Origin: CAVQZA01 sp963724805 | GTDB lineage: Bacteria; Actinomycetota; Thermoleophilia; Gaiellales; Gaiellaceae | NCBI GenBank assembly: GCA_963724805.1 | Contig: CAVRWA010000014.1 | Span: 1 to 64,000 of the forward strand | DNA length: 64,000 nt | Direction: 5' to 3' | Shown here: positions 44,023 to 52,840 of the stretch, in pieces | How positions within the stretch are numbered: position 1 is the stretch's first letter | Layout: every line of letters begins with the position of its first letter | Notes under the pieces: generated by a model | The model's input: only the letters and a program-made list of their open reading frames with translations | The model's database searches: none | Told to the model about the DNA's origin: nothing | Translations under genes and position numbers: made by a program

Positions 44023-44068
44023 CGGCCTGTCACGCCGGAGGTCGCGGGTTCGAGTCCCGTCGCTCCCG
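44023..44068 (+). repeat. 3' fragment of a tRNA-Asp(GUC) gene (attachment-site-like)
   Basis: CGGCCTGTCACGCCGG (anticodon arm, GTC), then GGTCGCGGGTTCGAGTCCC (T-arm) and the acceptor strand CGCTCCCG. No matching GGGAGCG 5' strand or D-arm exists upstream. One mismatch in 46 to 29437-29482, opposite orientation; both 3' ends face outward from the 14.6 kb between them. Confidence 0.7.
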
Positions 44069-44190
44069 TCAAAAATCCCTGCAAATCAATGTATTCTGTT
44101 GCCAGAGCTGACACGGCTAGATCTGCTCCGGGCAGCAAACGATTCTACTGACCCCCGCCAGCACCTCGAGGACCTCGCTGTCCAAGGTGT

Positions 44191-44952
44191 TCACCTCCCC
44201 AGCCAGCCGCCGTCGACCGGAAGGATGACACCGTTGACGTAGTCCGAGGCCGCGGAGCAGAGGAAAAGGATCGCGCCTGCGAGGTCGCCGGCCTCGCCCC
44301 AGCGCCCGGCAGGGATCCGCTCGAGGATCTGTGCCGAACGCTCGGGGTCGTCTTGGAGCGCCCTGGTGTTGTCGGTGCGGATGTAGCCGGGGGCGACGGC
44401 GTTGACGTTGACTCCGCGCGAGGCCCATTCGTTCGCAAGCGCCTTCGTCAGCAGCGCGAGCCCGCCCTTGCTGGCCGAGTAGCCCGGTACGTTCACGCCG
44501 CCCTGGAACGACAGGAGCGAGGCGATGAAGACGATCTTGCCACGGCCCTGGTCGAGCATTCGGGCTCCGATCCCGCGCGTGAGCACGAACTGCGAGCTGA
44601 GGTTGACCTCGAGCACCCGGTCCCAGAGCGCGTCTGGGTGCTCGGCCGCCGGCTTCCGCTCGATCGTTCCGGCGTTGTTGACGAGCACGTCGATCCGCGC
44701 CACATCGCGGCCGAGCGCGGCTACGAGCTCGTGGACCGCCGCGCGTTCAGCGAAATCGCAGCGGTAGCCGCGGAAGCTCCGTCCGAGCGCCTCGACCTCG
44801 AGCCCGACGACGCCTCCGTCGGGCTCGAGCGACGCACTCACGCCCACGATGTCCGCTCCGGCGGCGGCGAGCGCCAGTGCGGCCGCCCTCCCGATCCCGC
44901 GCCTGCAGCCGGTAACGACCGCAGTCGTTCCGGCCAGGTCGAACATGTTCAT
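44191..44952 (-). CDS. KduD-like short-chain dehydrogenase (sugar acid)
   Basis: 253 residues. Rossmann motif TAVVTGCRRGIGRAAALALA, NNAGTIERKPAAEHPDALWD, active-site Tyr/Lys in VPGYSASKGGLALLTK, and SDYVNGVILPVDGGWLGR. It is closest in pattern to 2-deoxy-gluconate 3-dehydrogenase / 2-keto-3-deoxy-sugar-acid dehydrogenases. In this operon it could oxidise 2-keto-3-deoxy-L-fuconate. ATG 44952 overlaps the ADH stop (ATGA); an upstream Met at 44961 is less likely. Last gene of the operon. Confidence 0.8.
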   Translation of the reverse strand: MNMFDLAGTTAVVTGCRRGIGRAAALALAAAGADIVGVSASLEPDGGVVGLEVEALGRSFRGYRCDFAERAAVHELVAALGRDVARIDVLVNNAGTIERKPAAEHPDALWDRVLEVNLSSQFVLTRGIGARMLDQGRGKIVFIASLLSFQGGVNVPGYSASKGGLALLTKALANEWASRGVNVNAVAPGYIRTDNTRALQDDPERSAQILERIPAGRWGEAGDLAGAILFLCSAASDYVNGVILPVDGGWLGR

Positions 44953-45968
44953 TCTCGGCAATCCACCAGGACCTTCATCGCGGACGGGCTGCTCCCCAGC
45001 TCATCGAACACCTCGGGGAGCCGCTCGAGCGGCTCGACGGCGGTGATCAGCTTCTCGAGCGGCAGGCTGCCTCCGGCGAGTAGCTCGATCGCCTGCTCGT
45101 AGTCCTCCGGCTCGTAGACGCGAGCGCCCCGCAGCTCGAGCTCCTTCCAGAAGATGTCGAACAGACTCACAACCGCCGGCTGCGGGAAGATCGCGACGAG
45201 GACGATCCGCCCCCGCAGGCACGCGAGCTCGGTCATCGCGAGCGCGCCGGCGGCGGAGCCCGAGACCTCAAAGACCACGTCGGCCCCGGCGCCCGCCGTC
45301 AGCGTGGCGACGCTGTCGGCCAGGTCGCCGCCGTTGGGATCGACCGCCTCGAAGCCGAGCTCTCGCGCGAGCTCGAGCCGGCTCAGGTTGACCTCGCTCA
45401 GGACGACGCGGGCCCCGCGGGAGCGCGCGACAAGCACGACGAGGATGCCGATCGGTCCCCCTCCGATCACCACGGCCGTCTCTCCGTCGGCCAGGCCCGA
45501 ACGCCGGACGTCGTGGCAGGCGACGGCGAGCGGCTCGGTGAGCGCCGCGAGCCGCAGATCGGTTCCCGCGGGCAGCCGGTGGAGCGTGAACGCAGGCACG
45601 GTCCATGAGCTCTGGAATGCACCGGGAGTGTCGATCCCGAGGAACTTGAGGTTGCGGCTGATGTGGCTCACGCCCTTGTCCGCAGGCGTCTCGCCGCGGC
45701 TGTCGAGCGGCCGAACGACCACCTCGTCACCGACCTCGAAGCCGTCGACCCCGGCTCCGAGCGCCGCGACCGTGCCGGACATCTCATGCCCGATCACCTG
45801 CGGTGTCTTGACCCGGTGATCCATCGCGCCGTGCGCGATGTGGACGTCGGTCCCGCACACCCCGCAGTAGGCGACGTCGAGCCGTACCTCGCCCTCCTCG
45901 GGCTCGCGAGGCTCGCACAGACCGATCGAGAATCGGCCGCCGCCCTCGTAGAAGACCGCCTTCACCAC
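44949..45968 (-). CDS. zinc-type medium-chain alcohol dehydrogenase
   Basis: 339 residues. Catalytic-zinc ligands CGVCGTDVHI and VIGHEMSGTV, with Glu in LTEPLAVACHDV; NAD site VVIGGGPIGILVVLVA. The structural-zinc lobe (normally four Cys near residues 95-115) reads PLDSRGETPADKGVSH with no Cys. Sugar or polyol dehydrogenase activity is likely; it may open the pathway by oxidising the sugar. GTG 45968 or 45965; overlaps the regulator's stop. Confidence 0.8.
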   Translation of the reverse strand: MVKAVFYEGGGRFSIGLCEPREPEEGEVRLDVAYCGVCGTDVHIAHGAMDHRVKTPQVIGHEMSGTVAALGAGVDGFEVGDEVVVRPLDSRGETPADKGVSHISRNLKFLGIDTPGAFQSSWTVPAFTLHRLPAGTDLRLAALTEPLAVACHDVRRSGLADGETAVVIGGGPIGILVVLVARSRGARVVLSEVNLSRLELARELGFEAVDPNGGDLADSVATLTAGAGADVVFEVSGSAAGALAMTELACLRGRIVLVAIFPQPAVVSLFDIFWKELELRGARVYEPEDYEQAIELLAGGSLPLEKLITAVEPLERLPEVFDELGSSPSAMKVLVDCRE

Positions 45969-46705
45969 TCACGTCCCTTCGTGGGCGGAAGCTCGGCCGA
46001 GCCTGGGTCGCCGATCGTCTCGCCACTCTCGAGAACGCGGCGCAGCCAGTACTCGCCCTCCGAGAGGTGGATCAGATCGGCCGCGCTCGCCCGCTCGGCG
46101 TTCCCGGCCCGGAGCGCGACGTAGATGTCACGGTGGCGCTGCTTCGTGATCTCGACCGCACCCTCCTCGGAGATCGTGCGCCAGAGCCGCGCGCGCATCA
46201 TCCCCCCGGAGAGGTTCTGGATGATCGAGGCGAGGGTGGCGTTCCCGGCAGCGGCGACGATGATCCGGTGGAACTCGTTGTCGGCGTCGATGAACGCTTG
46301 GGTCGTCTCGGCGGCATCCATCTGCTCGAGGCACGCCTCGAGCGCCTCGAACTCCTCCTCGGTCATTCGGGTCGCGGCCATCCCGGTCGCCACCGGCTCG
46401 AGGATCCGCCTCACCTGGTGGACCTCCAGCAGCGTCGCGCCGTCGAGCAGGTCGCCGACGAAGCCCATCCCGGTCAGCAACACGTCCGCGTCGAGCTTCG
46501 TGACGTAGGTGCCGTCACCGACGCGCGTGTCGAGCACGCCGATCAGCGCTAGTGCCCGCACCGCCTCGCGCAGCGAGTTCCTCGAGAGCCCGAGCTGGCC
46601 CGCGAGATCCTGCTCTCGCGGCAGCTTCGAGCCCGCCTTGAACTCGCCGGCGATGATCTTCTCCTTGATCTTCGCGATCGCCTGGTCGGTGAGCGGGGCG
46701 GGCAT
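45962..46705 (-). CDS. GntR-family (FadR/FCD) transcriptional regulator
   Basis: 247 residues. Winged helix: AIAKIKEKIIAGEFKAGSKL, LAGQLGLSRNSLREAVRALA, RVGDGTYVTKL. The FCD ligand domain has the metal-site residues in DADNEFHRIIVAAAGN and RHRDIYVAL. It probably senses a sugar-acid intermediate and controls this operon. ATG 46705 shares one base with the lactonase stop (TGATG). Confidence 0.85.
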   Translation of the reverse strand: MPAPLTDQAIAKIKEKIIAGEFKAGSKLPREQDLAGQLGLSRNSLREAVRALALIGVLDTRVGDGTYVTKLDADVLLTGMGFVGDLLDGATLLEVHQVRRILEPVATGMAATRMTEEEFEALEACLEQMDAAETTQAFIDADNEFHRIIVAAAGNATLASIIQNLSGGMMRARLWRTISEEGAVEITKQRHRDIYVALRAGNAERASAADLIHLSEGEYWLRRVLESGETIGDPGSAELPPTKGREW

Positions 46706-47547
46706 CAGTCCCCGCCGATCCCGTAGAGGCGCAGGGCGGTGCCGGCGAGGAGACGCTCGGCGTCGGCCGGGGCCACGTCCTCGACCACGCGGACGGTCTC
46801 TCGCCACACCTGCTCGTAGCTGCCGTTCAGGAGCGCGACCGGCCAGTCGCTGCCGCAGACAACGCGGTCGGGCCCGAAGGCGTCGACTGCCACGTCGACG
46901 GCTTCGCGGAGGTCGGCTGCGCCCCAGTCATCCGTAGCGAAGAGCGTATTCAAACCCGAGATCTTCGTCGCGACGTTCGGGTGCGCTGCTGCGGCGCGCA
47001 GCTGGGCCTCCCACCGTGGCAGGCCGCCGTCTCGAAGCGGCGGTTTGGCGAGATGATCGATCACGATCGTCAGCCCGGGCAAGCTCGATGCGAGCTCGGG
47101 GACGTCGCCGAGGTGGCGCGGGAAGACGCAGGGGAGCTCGAGGATCAGCCGCCGCTCCTCCAGCAGGGCCAGGCTCGCGAGCACCGGCTCCTGCAGGATC
47201 CAGTGCGGGTCGGGCTCGTCGTGGATCAGGTGGCGGACGCCCCGCAGCTTCGGCTGCAGCTGGAGCTCGTCGAGCCGTCGGCTTGCCTGCGCGGGCGAGC
47301 GCAGGTCGATCCAGGCGATCACCGCGCCGATCCACGACTGCTCCGACGCGCGCTCGAACAGGTAGTCGGTGTCGGAATCGGTGCAGGCCGACTGCACGAG
47401 CACCGTAGCGTGGATGCCGGCCTGCTCGAGCAGCGGCTCGAGGTCCACGGGCTCGAACGTGCGCCGGATCGCGGCGTGCTCGTCCGTCATCCAGGGCCGC
47501 TTCTCGCGGTCGAGATTCCAGAGGTGATGGTGGGCGTCGACGATCAT
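46705..47547 (-). CDS. amidohydrolase-family sugar lactonase (L-fuconolactonase-like)
   Basis: 280 residues, TIM-barrel amidohydrolase 2. MIVDAHHHLWNLDREKRPWM, TVLVQSACTDSDTDYLFERA, LRGVRHLIHDEPDPHW, IDHLAKPP, TKISGLNTLF and DRVVCGSDWPV match L-fuconolactonase/4-sulfomuconolactonase relatives. Substrate inferred from the dehydratase in the operon. It would hydrolyse the lactone made by the sugar dehydrogenase. Cytoplasmic. Confidence 0.8.
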   Translation of the reverse strand: MIVDAHHHLWNLDREKRPWMTDEHAAIRRTFEPVDLEPLLEQAGIHATVLVQSACTDSDTDYLFERASEQSWIGAVIAWIDLRSPAQASRRLDELQLQPKLRGVRHLIHDEPDPHWILQEPVLASLALLEERRLILELPCVFPRHLGDVPELASSLPGLTIVIDHLAKPPLRDGGLPRWEAQLRAAAAHPNVATKISGLNTLFATDDWGAADLREAVDVAVDAFGPDRVVCGSDWPVALLNGSYEQVWRETVRVVEDVAPADAERLLAGTALRLYGIGGD

Positions 47548-47628
47548 CGCTGCTCGCGGCCCGAAGCCCCCGACGCCGCGTTGCGCAGTCGTCGAGGGCT
47601 CCTGGTCACGAAGGAGAGCCGGTACCTC

Positions 47629-48585
47629 CTAGCCGAACTGGTCGGCGTTCGCCTTGGTGACGAACGCGGTCCCGGTATCGACCTTCTTCGGCACCTTTTT
47701 GCCCTTGACGGCGTTGTAGAGCGTGGCGACCCCGAGCGAGCCGATCTTCGCCGGGAACTGCGCCACGCTGCCGGTCTCGTTCCCGGCCTTGATCTGCGCC
47801 ACCTCGTCAGGAAGCGCGTCGAACCCGACGAGGATGATCTGGTCGGGCTTGAGCCCCGCGTTCTTGATCGACTGGATCGCGCCGAGCGCGGGCGGCCCAC
47901 ACGCGGCGTAGATCGCGGTCAGGTTCTTGTTCGCGGTCAGCATCGTCTGGGCGGCGGCCGCACCCTTGGTCTGGTCGCAGTCCGTTTCGAGCTTCGAGAC
48001 GACCTTGATCTGACTGGCCAGAGAGCCGAGCCCGGCGAGCATGCCGGCGACACGGGCGTCGAGCGCGGGAACGCCCGGGACGCCTTCGAGGATCCCGAGC
48101 GTGTCGCCCGCCTTGAGCTTCGTCGCGAGGAACTTGCCTGCGAGGACACCGCCCTTCAGGTTGTCTGTCGCGACGACGGACGTCTTGTTCTTCCACGCGG
48201 GGATGTCGTTGTCCATCAGGACGACCTTGACTCCCTGCTTGATCGCCTTGTCGAGTGCGGCGGACACCGCCGGGCTCGTCGGCGTGATCGCGATCCCCTT
48301 CACGCCCTGGGCGACCATGTTCTGGATCGCGGCGATCTCGCCCGCGTCATCTGTTGCGCTCTTGCCCTGGGCGAAGATCACTTTCGCTCCAGGCGTGGCG
48401 GCGTCCCACTTCTTCGCGGCGTTTTGGAGGGTGAAGAAGAAGTCCACCGGGAACTTCGTGATGAACCCGAGCTTGACCGGTGCCGCCTGCTTCTGCGGCG
48501 TCGCGCTCGCCGACATCGCGAGCACCGATCCTGCTGAAACCACGGTCACGAGGACCGCGCAGCCCAACAGCCTCTTTCTCGACAT
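47629..48585 (-). CDS. sugar ABC transporter substrate-binding protein
   Basis: 318 residues. Signal peptide SRKRLLGCAVLVTVVSAGSV; the mature start is KLGFITKFPVDFFFTLQNAA. Periplasmic-binding-protein-4 pattern: AIQNMVAQGVKGIAITPTSP, VVLMDNDIPAWKNKTSVVAT, GVLAGKFLATKLKAGDTLGI, LVGFDALPDEVAQIKAG. It delivers a monosaccharide to the permease/ATPase encoded just upstream. ATG 48585. Confidence 0.9.
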   Translation of the reverse strand: MSRKRLLGCAVLVTVVSAGSVLAMSASATPQKQAAPVKLGFITKFPVDFFFTLQNAAKKWDAATPGAKVIFAQGKSATDDAGEIAAIQNMVAQGVKGIAITPTSPAVSAALDKAIKQGVKVVLMDNDIPAWKNKTSVVATDNLKGGVLAGKFLATKLKAGDTLGILEGVPGVPALDARVAGMLAGLGSLASQIKVVSKLETDCDQTKGAAAAQTMLTANKNLTAIYAACGPPALGAIQSIKNAGLKPDQIILVGFDALPDEVAQIKAGNETGSVAQFPAKIGSLGVATLYNAVKGKKVPKKVDTGTAFVTKANADQFG

Positions 48586-48660
48586 CTTGTGCCCTTTCCT
48601 CAGTCGTGCATGTCAAAGGCGACAGGTTGGAATCCAGCACGTGGGAGCTCTACGGCCCGG

Positions 48661-49452
48661 TCATTCACCACCCCCCACGATCAGCGAGACGATCTCCGTG
48701 TACGTCTCCGCACTCGGGATCAGCTCGCCGACCTTGCGACCGCGCCGGAAGACGACTGCACGGTCGGCGACCTCCATCACGTGGTCCATGGCGTGCGAAA
48801 TGACGACCACGGCCATGTTCTCGGTCCGGAGCCGGAGGATCAGGTCGAGGACCCGGCGTGACTCGCGGACACCGAGGGCGGCAGTCGGCTCGTCCAGAAT
48901 CACAACCTTGGACGCGAACGCCGCGGCGCGGCTGACCGCCACCGCCTGTCTCTGGCCGCCCGACATCAGCCCGACCGTGGCCTTGAAGTCGGGAAGCGTG
49001 ACCTGGAGCCGCTCGAGCACATCGCGGGTGGCGTCGGTCATCTGGCGCCGCTTCAGCAGGCGCAGTGACCGGGGAAGCCACGACGGCCCGGCGAGCTCGC
49101 GTCCCGCGTAGAAGTTGTCGGTCGGCCGGAGGTTGTCGAACAGCGCCAGATCCTGGTACACGGTCTCGATTCCCAGCGCGCGCGCGTCGGCGGGGGCGTG
49201 GATCGTCACGGGCGTCCCGTCCATCTGAATCGTGCCGCTGTCGAGGCGGTGGACGCCGCTCAGGCACTTGATCAGGGTCGACTTTCCGGCTCCGTTGTCG
49301 CCGAGCACGGCGAGCACCTCGCCGCGCCGGACCTCGAGGTCGACCTCGTCGAGCGCGGTGATCGCGCCGAACCGCTTGGTCGCCCTGCGGACGGCGAGGA
49401 CGGGGACTGTCTCCGCCGGCGACAAGGTTGTCTCGGCTCCGGTCGCGGTCAT
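48661..49452 (-). CDS. sugar ABC transporter ATP-binding protein (single cassette)
   Basis: 263 residues. Walker A LGDNGAGKSTLIKCL, Q-loop YQDLALFDNL, signature LMSGGQRQAVAVSR, Walker B VVILDEPTAALGV, H-loop VVISHAMDHV. One ATPase cassette only, like FrcA/XylG-short types and unlike the double-length RbsA/MglA. ATG 49452 overlaps the permease stop (ATGA). Confidence 0.9.
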   Translation of the reverse strand: MTATGAETTLSPAETVPVLAVRRATKRFGAITALDEVDLEVRRGEVLAVLGDNGAGKSTLIKCLSGVHRLDSGTIQMDGTPVTIHAPADARALGIETVYQDLALFDNLRPTDNFYAGRELAGPSWLPRSLRLLKRRQMTDATRDVLERLQVTLPDFKATVGLMSGGQRQAVAVSRAAAFASKVVILDEPTAALGVRESRRVLDLILRLRTENMAVVVISHAMDHVMEVADRAVVFRRGRKVGELIPSAETYTEIVSLIVGGGE

Positions 49453-50480
49453 CCGTGCCTCACCGCCTGAGCAACCCGCACGCGTCCCTCGACATAGCCC
49501 CGTAGCACGTCGGCCTCGACCGCCAGAAGCACGACCACTCCGATCGCCATCAGCTGGTAGAAGGCATCGACGTTGTGAAGGTTGAGGGCGTTGCGGATCA
49601 CGCCGATCGTGAACGCCCCGACGAGCGCGTTGCCGACGCTGCCGCGGCCGCCGGCGAATGCGGCGCCGCCGATGATCACCGCGGCGATCGAGTCGAGCTC
49701 GGCGAGATCGCCGGCCGTCGGCGAGCCCGCATCGATTAGCCCGGCGGTGAGCAGGCCTCCGACGCCAGCCGCGAAGCCGCTGAGGACGTAGACCGATACG
49801 AGCACGCGGCGCGTCGGGATGCTGGCCCGCCGCGCTGCCTCCGGATTCCCGCCGACGGCGTACAGCCACCGGCCCCACACGAGCCGTGTCGTCAGGAGCA
49901 GGCACAGAAGCGCGAGCCCGATCACGACGAAGATCGAGTAGGGAAGCCAGCCGATCGAGCCGCCGCCGATGGTCTGCACGATTGGCGGCATGCCCGAAAT
50001 CAGCGTCCCGTTCGCGGCCCAGAGTGCGAGCCCTCGCACGATGCTGAGCGTCGCCAGCGTGACGATGAACGGATGCGGCACCCGGCCGTAGACATAGATC
50101 AGCCCGTTCGCCGCCCCGACCGCGAGCCCGGTGCCGATGATCGCGAGGATGCACAGCAGCGCCGAGCTCGTGTCGCCGTAGACGATCGCCCCGACGACGC
50201 CCGAGAGCGCGATCGTCGAGCCGACGGAGAGGTCTATCCCGCGCGAAACGATCACGAGCAGCTGGCCGAGTGCGAGCACCGCGATCACCGACGTCTGCGA
50301 GAAGACGTTGCCGATGTTGCGGCTCGTCAGGAACACGGGGGTCGTTAGGCCGATCGCGACGATCAACAGGAACAAGATCAGCGCAGGCCCCGCCCGCAGG
50401 AAGACGAGTGCCAGCTGAAGCGGGCTGAACCGGTGGTCCAGGCGGGGCCGCCGTTTCGAGTCGGCCGCCGACACCGTCAT
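49449..50480 (-). CDS. sugar ABC transporter permease
   Basis: 343 residues, ribose/xylose-type permease (BPD_transp_2) with 8-10 helices. LQLALVFLRAGPALILFLLI, FSQTSVIAVLALGQLLVIVS then RGIDLSVGS, FIVTLATLSIVRGLALWAA, VGGNPEAARRASIPTRRVL (coupling loop). ATG 50480 overlaps the dehydratase stop. Membrane partner of the ATPase and binding protein. Confidence 0.9.
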   Translation of the reverse strand: MTVSAADSKRRPRLDHRFSPLQLALVFLRAGPALILFLLIVAIGLTTPVFLTSRNIGNVFSQTSVIAVLALGQLLVIVSRGIDLSVGSTIALSGVVGAIVYGDTSSALLCILAIIGTGLAVGAANGLIYVYGRVPHPFIVTLATLSIVRGLALWAANGTLISGMPPIVQTIGGGSIGWLPYSIFVVIGLALLCLLLTTRLVWGRWLYAVGGNPEAARRASIPTRRVLVSVYVLSGFAAGVGGLLTAGLIDAGSPTAGDLAELDSIAAVIIGGAAFAGGRGSVGNALVGAFTIGVIRNALNLHNVDAFYQLMAIGVVVLLAVEADVLRGYVEGRVRVAQAVRHG

Positions 50481-51796
50481 CGACCGTCCACCGTGATCCC
50501 GGCCTCGGCCCAGCCCCGGCCGCCCGGAAACTCGTAGCGCTCGAGCGACTCGGGCAGCATCTCGATGCTGTAGCCGGCCGCCGTGGGGGCGACATAGCGG
50601 CCGTCGCGCACGACGGCGGGGTCGCGGAAGTGCTCGTGCAGGTGGTCGACCCACTCGACCACGCGATTCTCGAGTGAGCCGCTCACCGCGACGTAGTCGA
50701 AGATCGCGAGATGCTGCACGTACTCGCACAATCCGACCCCGCCGGCGTGCGGACAGACGGGGACGCCGAACTTCACCGCGAGGAGAAGAACGGCGAGCGC
50801 CTCGTTCACGCCCCCGATCCGGCAGGCGTCGAGCTGGCAGACGTCGATCGCCTCCGCCTGGAAGAGCTGCTTGAAGATGACGCGGTTCTGAACGTGCTCG
50901 CCCGTCGCGACCCGGATCGGTGCGATCTCGCGCCGGATCCGCGCGTGGCCCAGGACGTCGTCAGGGCTCGTCGGCTCTTCGATCCACCACGGGTCGTACT
51001 GCCCGAGCACGGCCATCGCCGAGATCGCCTCGTCGACGCCCCAGTACTGGTTCGCGTCCATCATCAGCACGCCGTCCGGCCCGAGCGATGCCCGGATCAG
51101 CTCCGCCCGCCTCGCGTCCGCAGCGACGTCCCTACCGACCTTCATCTTCACGTGGTCGAAGCCGTTCTCACGTGCCTCGAGGACCCGGGTGGTGATCTTC
51201 TCGTCGTCGTAGCCGAGCCAGCCGGCCGAGGTCGTATACGCGGGATACCCCGACCGCTCGATCTCGGCGAGCCGCTCGTCGCGACCCACGCGCATCCGCC
51301 CCAGCAGGTCGAGGGCCTCGTCCTGAGGGAGCGCGTCCTCGATGTAGCGGAAGTCGATCGCCCCCACGATCTGCTCCGGCTCGAGATCCGCGAGCAGCCG
51401 GTACAGCGGCTTGCCTTCGCTCTTCGCCCACAGGTCCCACACGGCGTTCACGACAGCGGCGGTGGCGAGATGGATCACCCCTTTCTCTGGCCCGAGCCAG
51501 CGGAGCTGGCCGTCCGAGGTGAGGCTGCGCCAGAAGCCCCGGAGGTCGGACGTGATCTCCTCGAGCGTCCGCCCGACAATGAGGTGCTCGAGCGCGTACG
51601 CGGCCACGACGACGATCTCGGTGCCACGCCCGTTCGTGAACGTCAGACCGTGCCCCTCGACTCCGGCGTCCGAGTCAGTGCGCAGGACGACATAGGCGCA
51701 CGAGTGGTCTGGGCTCGGGTGCATCGCATCCGAGCCGTCGAGCAGACGAGAGGTCGGGAACCTGATGTCCCGCGCCTCGAGCGATGTGATTCTCAC
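50477..51796 (-). CDS. L-fuconate dehydratase-like enolase-superfamily enzyme
   Basis: 439 residues, MR/MLE group. HPSPDHSCAYVVLRTDSD at the N-terminus; KxK motif HVKMKVGRD; metal ligands in LMMDANQYWG, WIEEPTSPDDV and VATGEHVQNR; C-terminal His in VCPHAGGVGLCEYVQHL. All are as in L-fuconate dehydratase. It converts a sugar acid to the 2-keto-3-deoxy acid. GTG 51796 is the first codon of the operon. No mutarotase or final cleavage enzyme is seen in the window. Confidence 0.85.
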   Translation of the reverse strand: MRITSLEARDIRFPTSRLLDGSDAMHPSPDHSCAYVVLRTDSDAGVEGHGLTFTNGRGTEIVVVAAYALEHLIVGRTLEEITSDLRGFWRSLTSDGQLRWLGPEKGVIHLATAAVVNAVWDLWAKSEGKPLYRLLADLEPEQIVGAIDFRYIEDALPQDEALDLLGRMRVGRDERLAEIERSGYPAYTTSAGWLGYDDEKITTRVLEARENGFDHVKMKVGRDVAADARRAELIRASLGPDGVLMMDANQYWGVDEAISAMAVLGQYDPWWIEEPTSPDDVLGHARIRREIAPIRVATGEHVQNRVIFKQLFQAEAIDVCQLDACRIGGVNEALAVLLLAVKFGVPVCPHAGGVGLCEYVQHLAIFDYVAVSGSLENRVVEWVDHLHEHFRDPAVVRDGRYVAPTAAGYSIEMLPESLERYEFPGGRGWAEAGITVDGR

Positions 51797-51950
51797 GTGC
51801 GCGTTACCTGGAGCACACGGCGTTTCTAACCAATCATCCGATCTTTGTCAATCAATCAAGCCGTTCTTTGGTACTAAACACGCTATTCCATTGATGTTGA
51901 CCCGATCTTTAGCTCTTGGCCCAAGAACATTGGCGGCGCGGTGGCGGAGG
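51797..51950 (-). promoter_or_regulatory. AT-rich promoter region of the sugar operon
   Basis: Much more AT-rich than its surroundings. On the plus strand it includes CCAATCATCCGATCTTTGTC, AATCAATCAAG and CGTTCTTTGGTACTAAACACG-type sequence around TTTGGTACTAAA. Likely holds the operon promoter and the operator of its GntR regulator; I could not fix the operator by eye. Confidence 0.5.
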
Positions 51951-51995
51951 CCGGTCAACGGCCCAGAGCGACCGCTAGCTGTAGTTCCTGAGAGC

Positions 51996-52035
51996 GTTGT
52001 TCCATCCGGGCCTCCTTGGAGGCTGGAGCTGCCAA
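51996..52035 (+). mobile_element. IS481-type terminal end remnant
   Basis: TGTTCCATCCGGGCCTCCTT then GGAGGCTGG matches the end of the 29.8 kb remnant; CCTCCTTGGAGG is itself a palindrome. No transposase follows; a decayed end adjoining the next frame. Confidence 0.45.
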
Positions 52036-52491
52036 GTCTCGAGATCGTCGGGGCGGAGAATCGCGCGTCCCTGGCGCTACCTCGATCTCAAGCGAGAGCG
52101 CTTCTCGGAGTCGCTCGAGGAGCTCTACGCCGCCGAGGCCGTCCTCCGAGCCGCCCACCGGCTCCCGAAGTGGCTGCAGGCGGTCCACGACATCGTGGAC
52201 GCGATCCTCCCCGTGCCGTGGGGGAGATCCGAAGGGGAGCAGGCTGCTGCTGCCGCTGACCGGGTCACGCAGCTGCTCCGTGCGAGCGACAACGTGGTCG
52301 AGAGGGTTCCGGGATTCCTTCCGAGCCACTACCTGGCCTGCGCCTGGTTCGAGTGGGCAAGCGTGGAGTACCCGAGGGCGCGCCGGTTCCTGGCCGAAGG
52401 ACAACGCTTCGCCGAGGAGTTCGAGAACCCCGGTGCGCTCGCGGACGCGGAGCGTCTCGAGGCACTGCTCGACGCGGCCCCGGCCGGGTAG
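52036..52491 (+). pseudogene. helical hypothetical protein, probably 5' truncated by an IS end
   Basis: The frame PWRYLDLKRERFSESLEELY, HRLPKWLQAVHDIVDAILPV, LPSHYLACAWFEWASVEYPR and ARRFLAEGQRFAEEFENPG is a convincing helical, TPR-like protein. It has no start codon of its own; it opens out of the IS481 end. About 140 residues remain. Unknown family. Confidence 0.5.
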
Positions 52492-52577
52492 CGTCGACGC
52501 CCCAAGGTGGCGCTCTTCTTTCTGGTCGTCGTGCCGCAGTTCGTCGACCCGGAGCGGGGGCCCCGTTGGGTTCGTCA

Positions 52578-52694
52578 ATCTGGCAGCGTCTGCACGAGCT
52601 GCTGCTGGTGAGGCTGCAGGCGGCGGAGCTGATCGACTGGTCGAGAGCGGCGATCCACAGCTCGCACGTGCGGACCGCGGCGCTGCCGGCTGGG
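52578..52694 (+). pseudogene. IS5-family transposase fragment
   Basis: IWQRLHELLLVRLQAAELID then WSRAAIHSSHVRTAALPAG is the first catalytic-domain segment (including the DSSHVR-like block) of IS5-type transposases. Only about 39 residues remain. It is followed by a short orphan fragment (ALVLMGDELDVVQAENAVG, then VRYLGSVFGDES, to 52801) of unknown origin. Confidence 0.65.
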
Positions 52695-52840
52695 ACGAGG
52701 AAGCTGCGCTTGTTCTCATGGGTGATGAACTTGACGTCGTTCAGGCCGAGAATGCCGTTGGGGTGCGCTACCTCGGTTCCGTCTTTGGGGACGAGAGCTG
52801 ACGCCGTAGAGTCGTCGGCCCCGTTGATCTTCCGAGGAGC

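Noticed and set aside
43990..44068. A full tRNA-Asp gene.
   Set aside because: Only the anticodon arm, T-arm and 3' acceptor strand exist; no GGGAGCG 5' strand or D-arm precedes it. The same holds at 29437.
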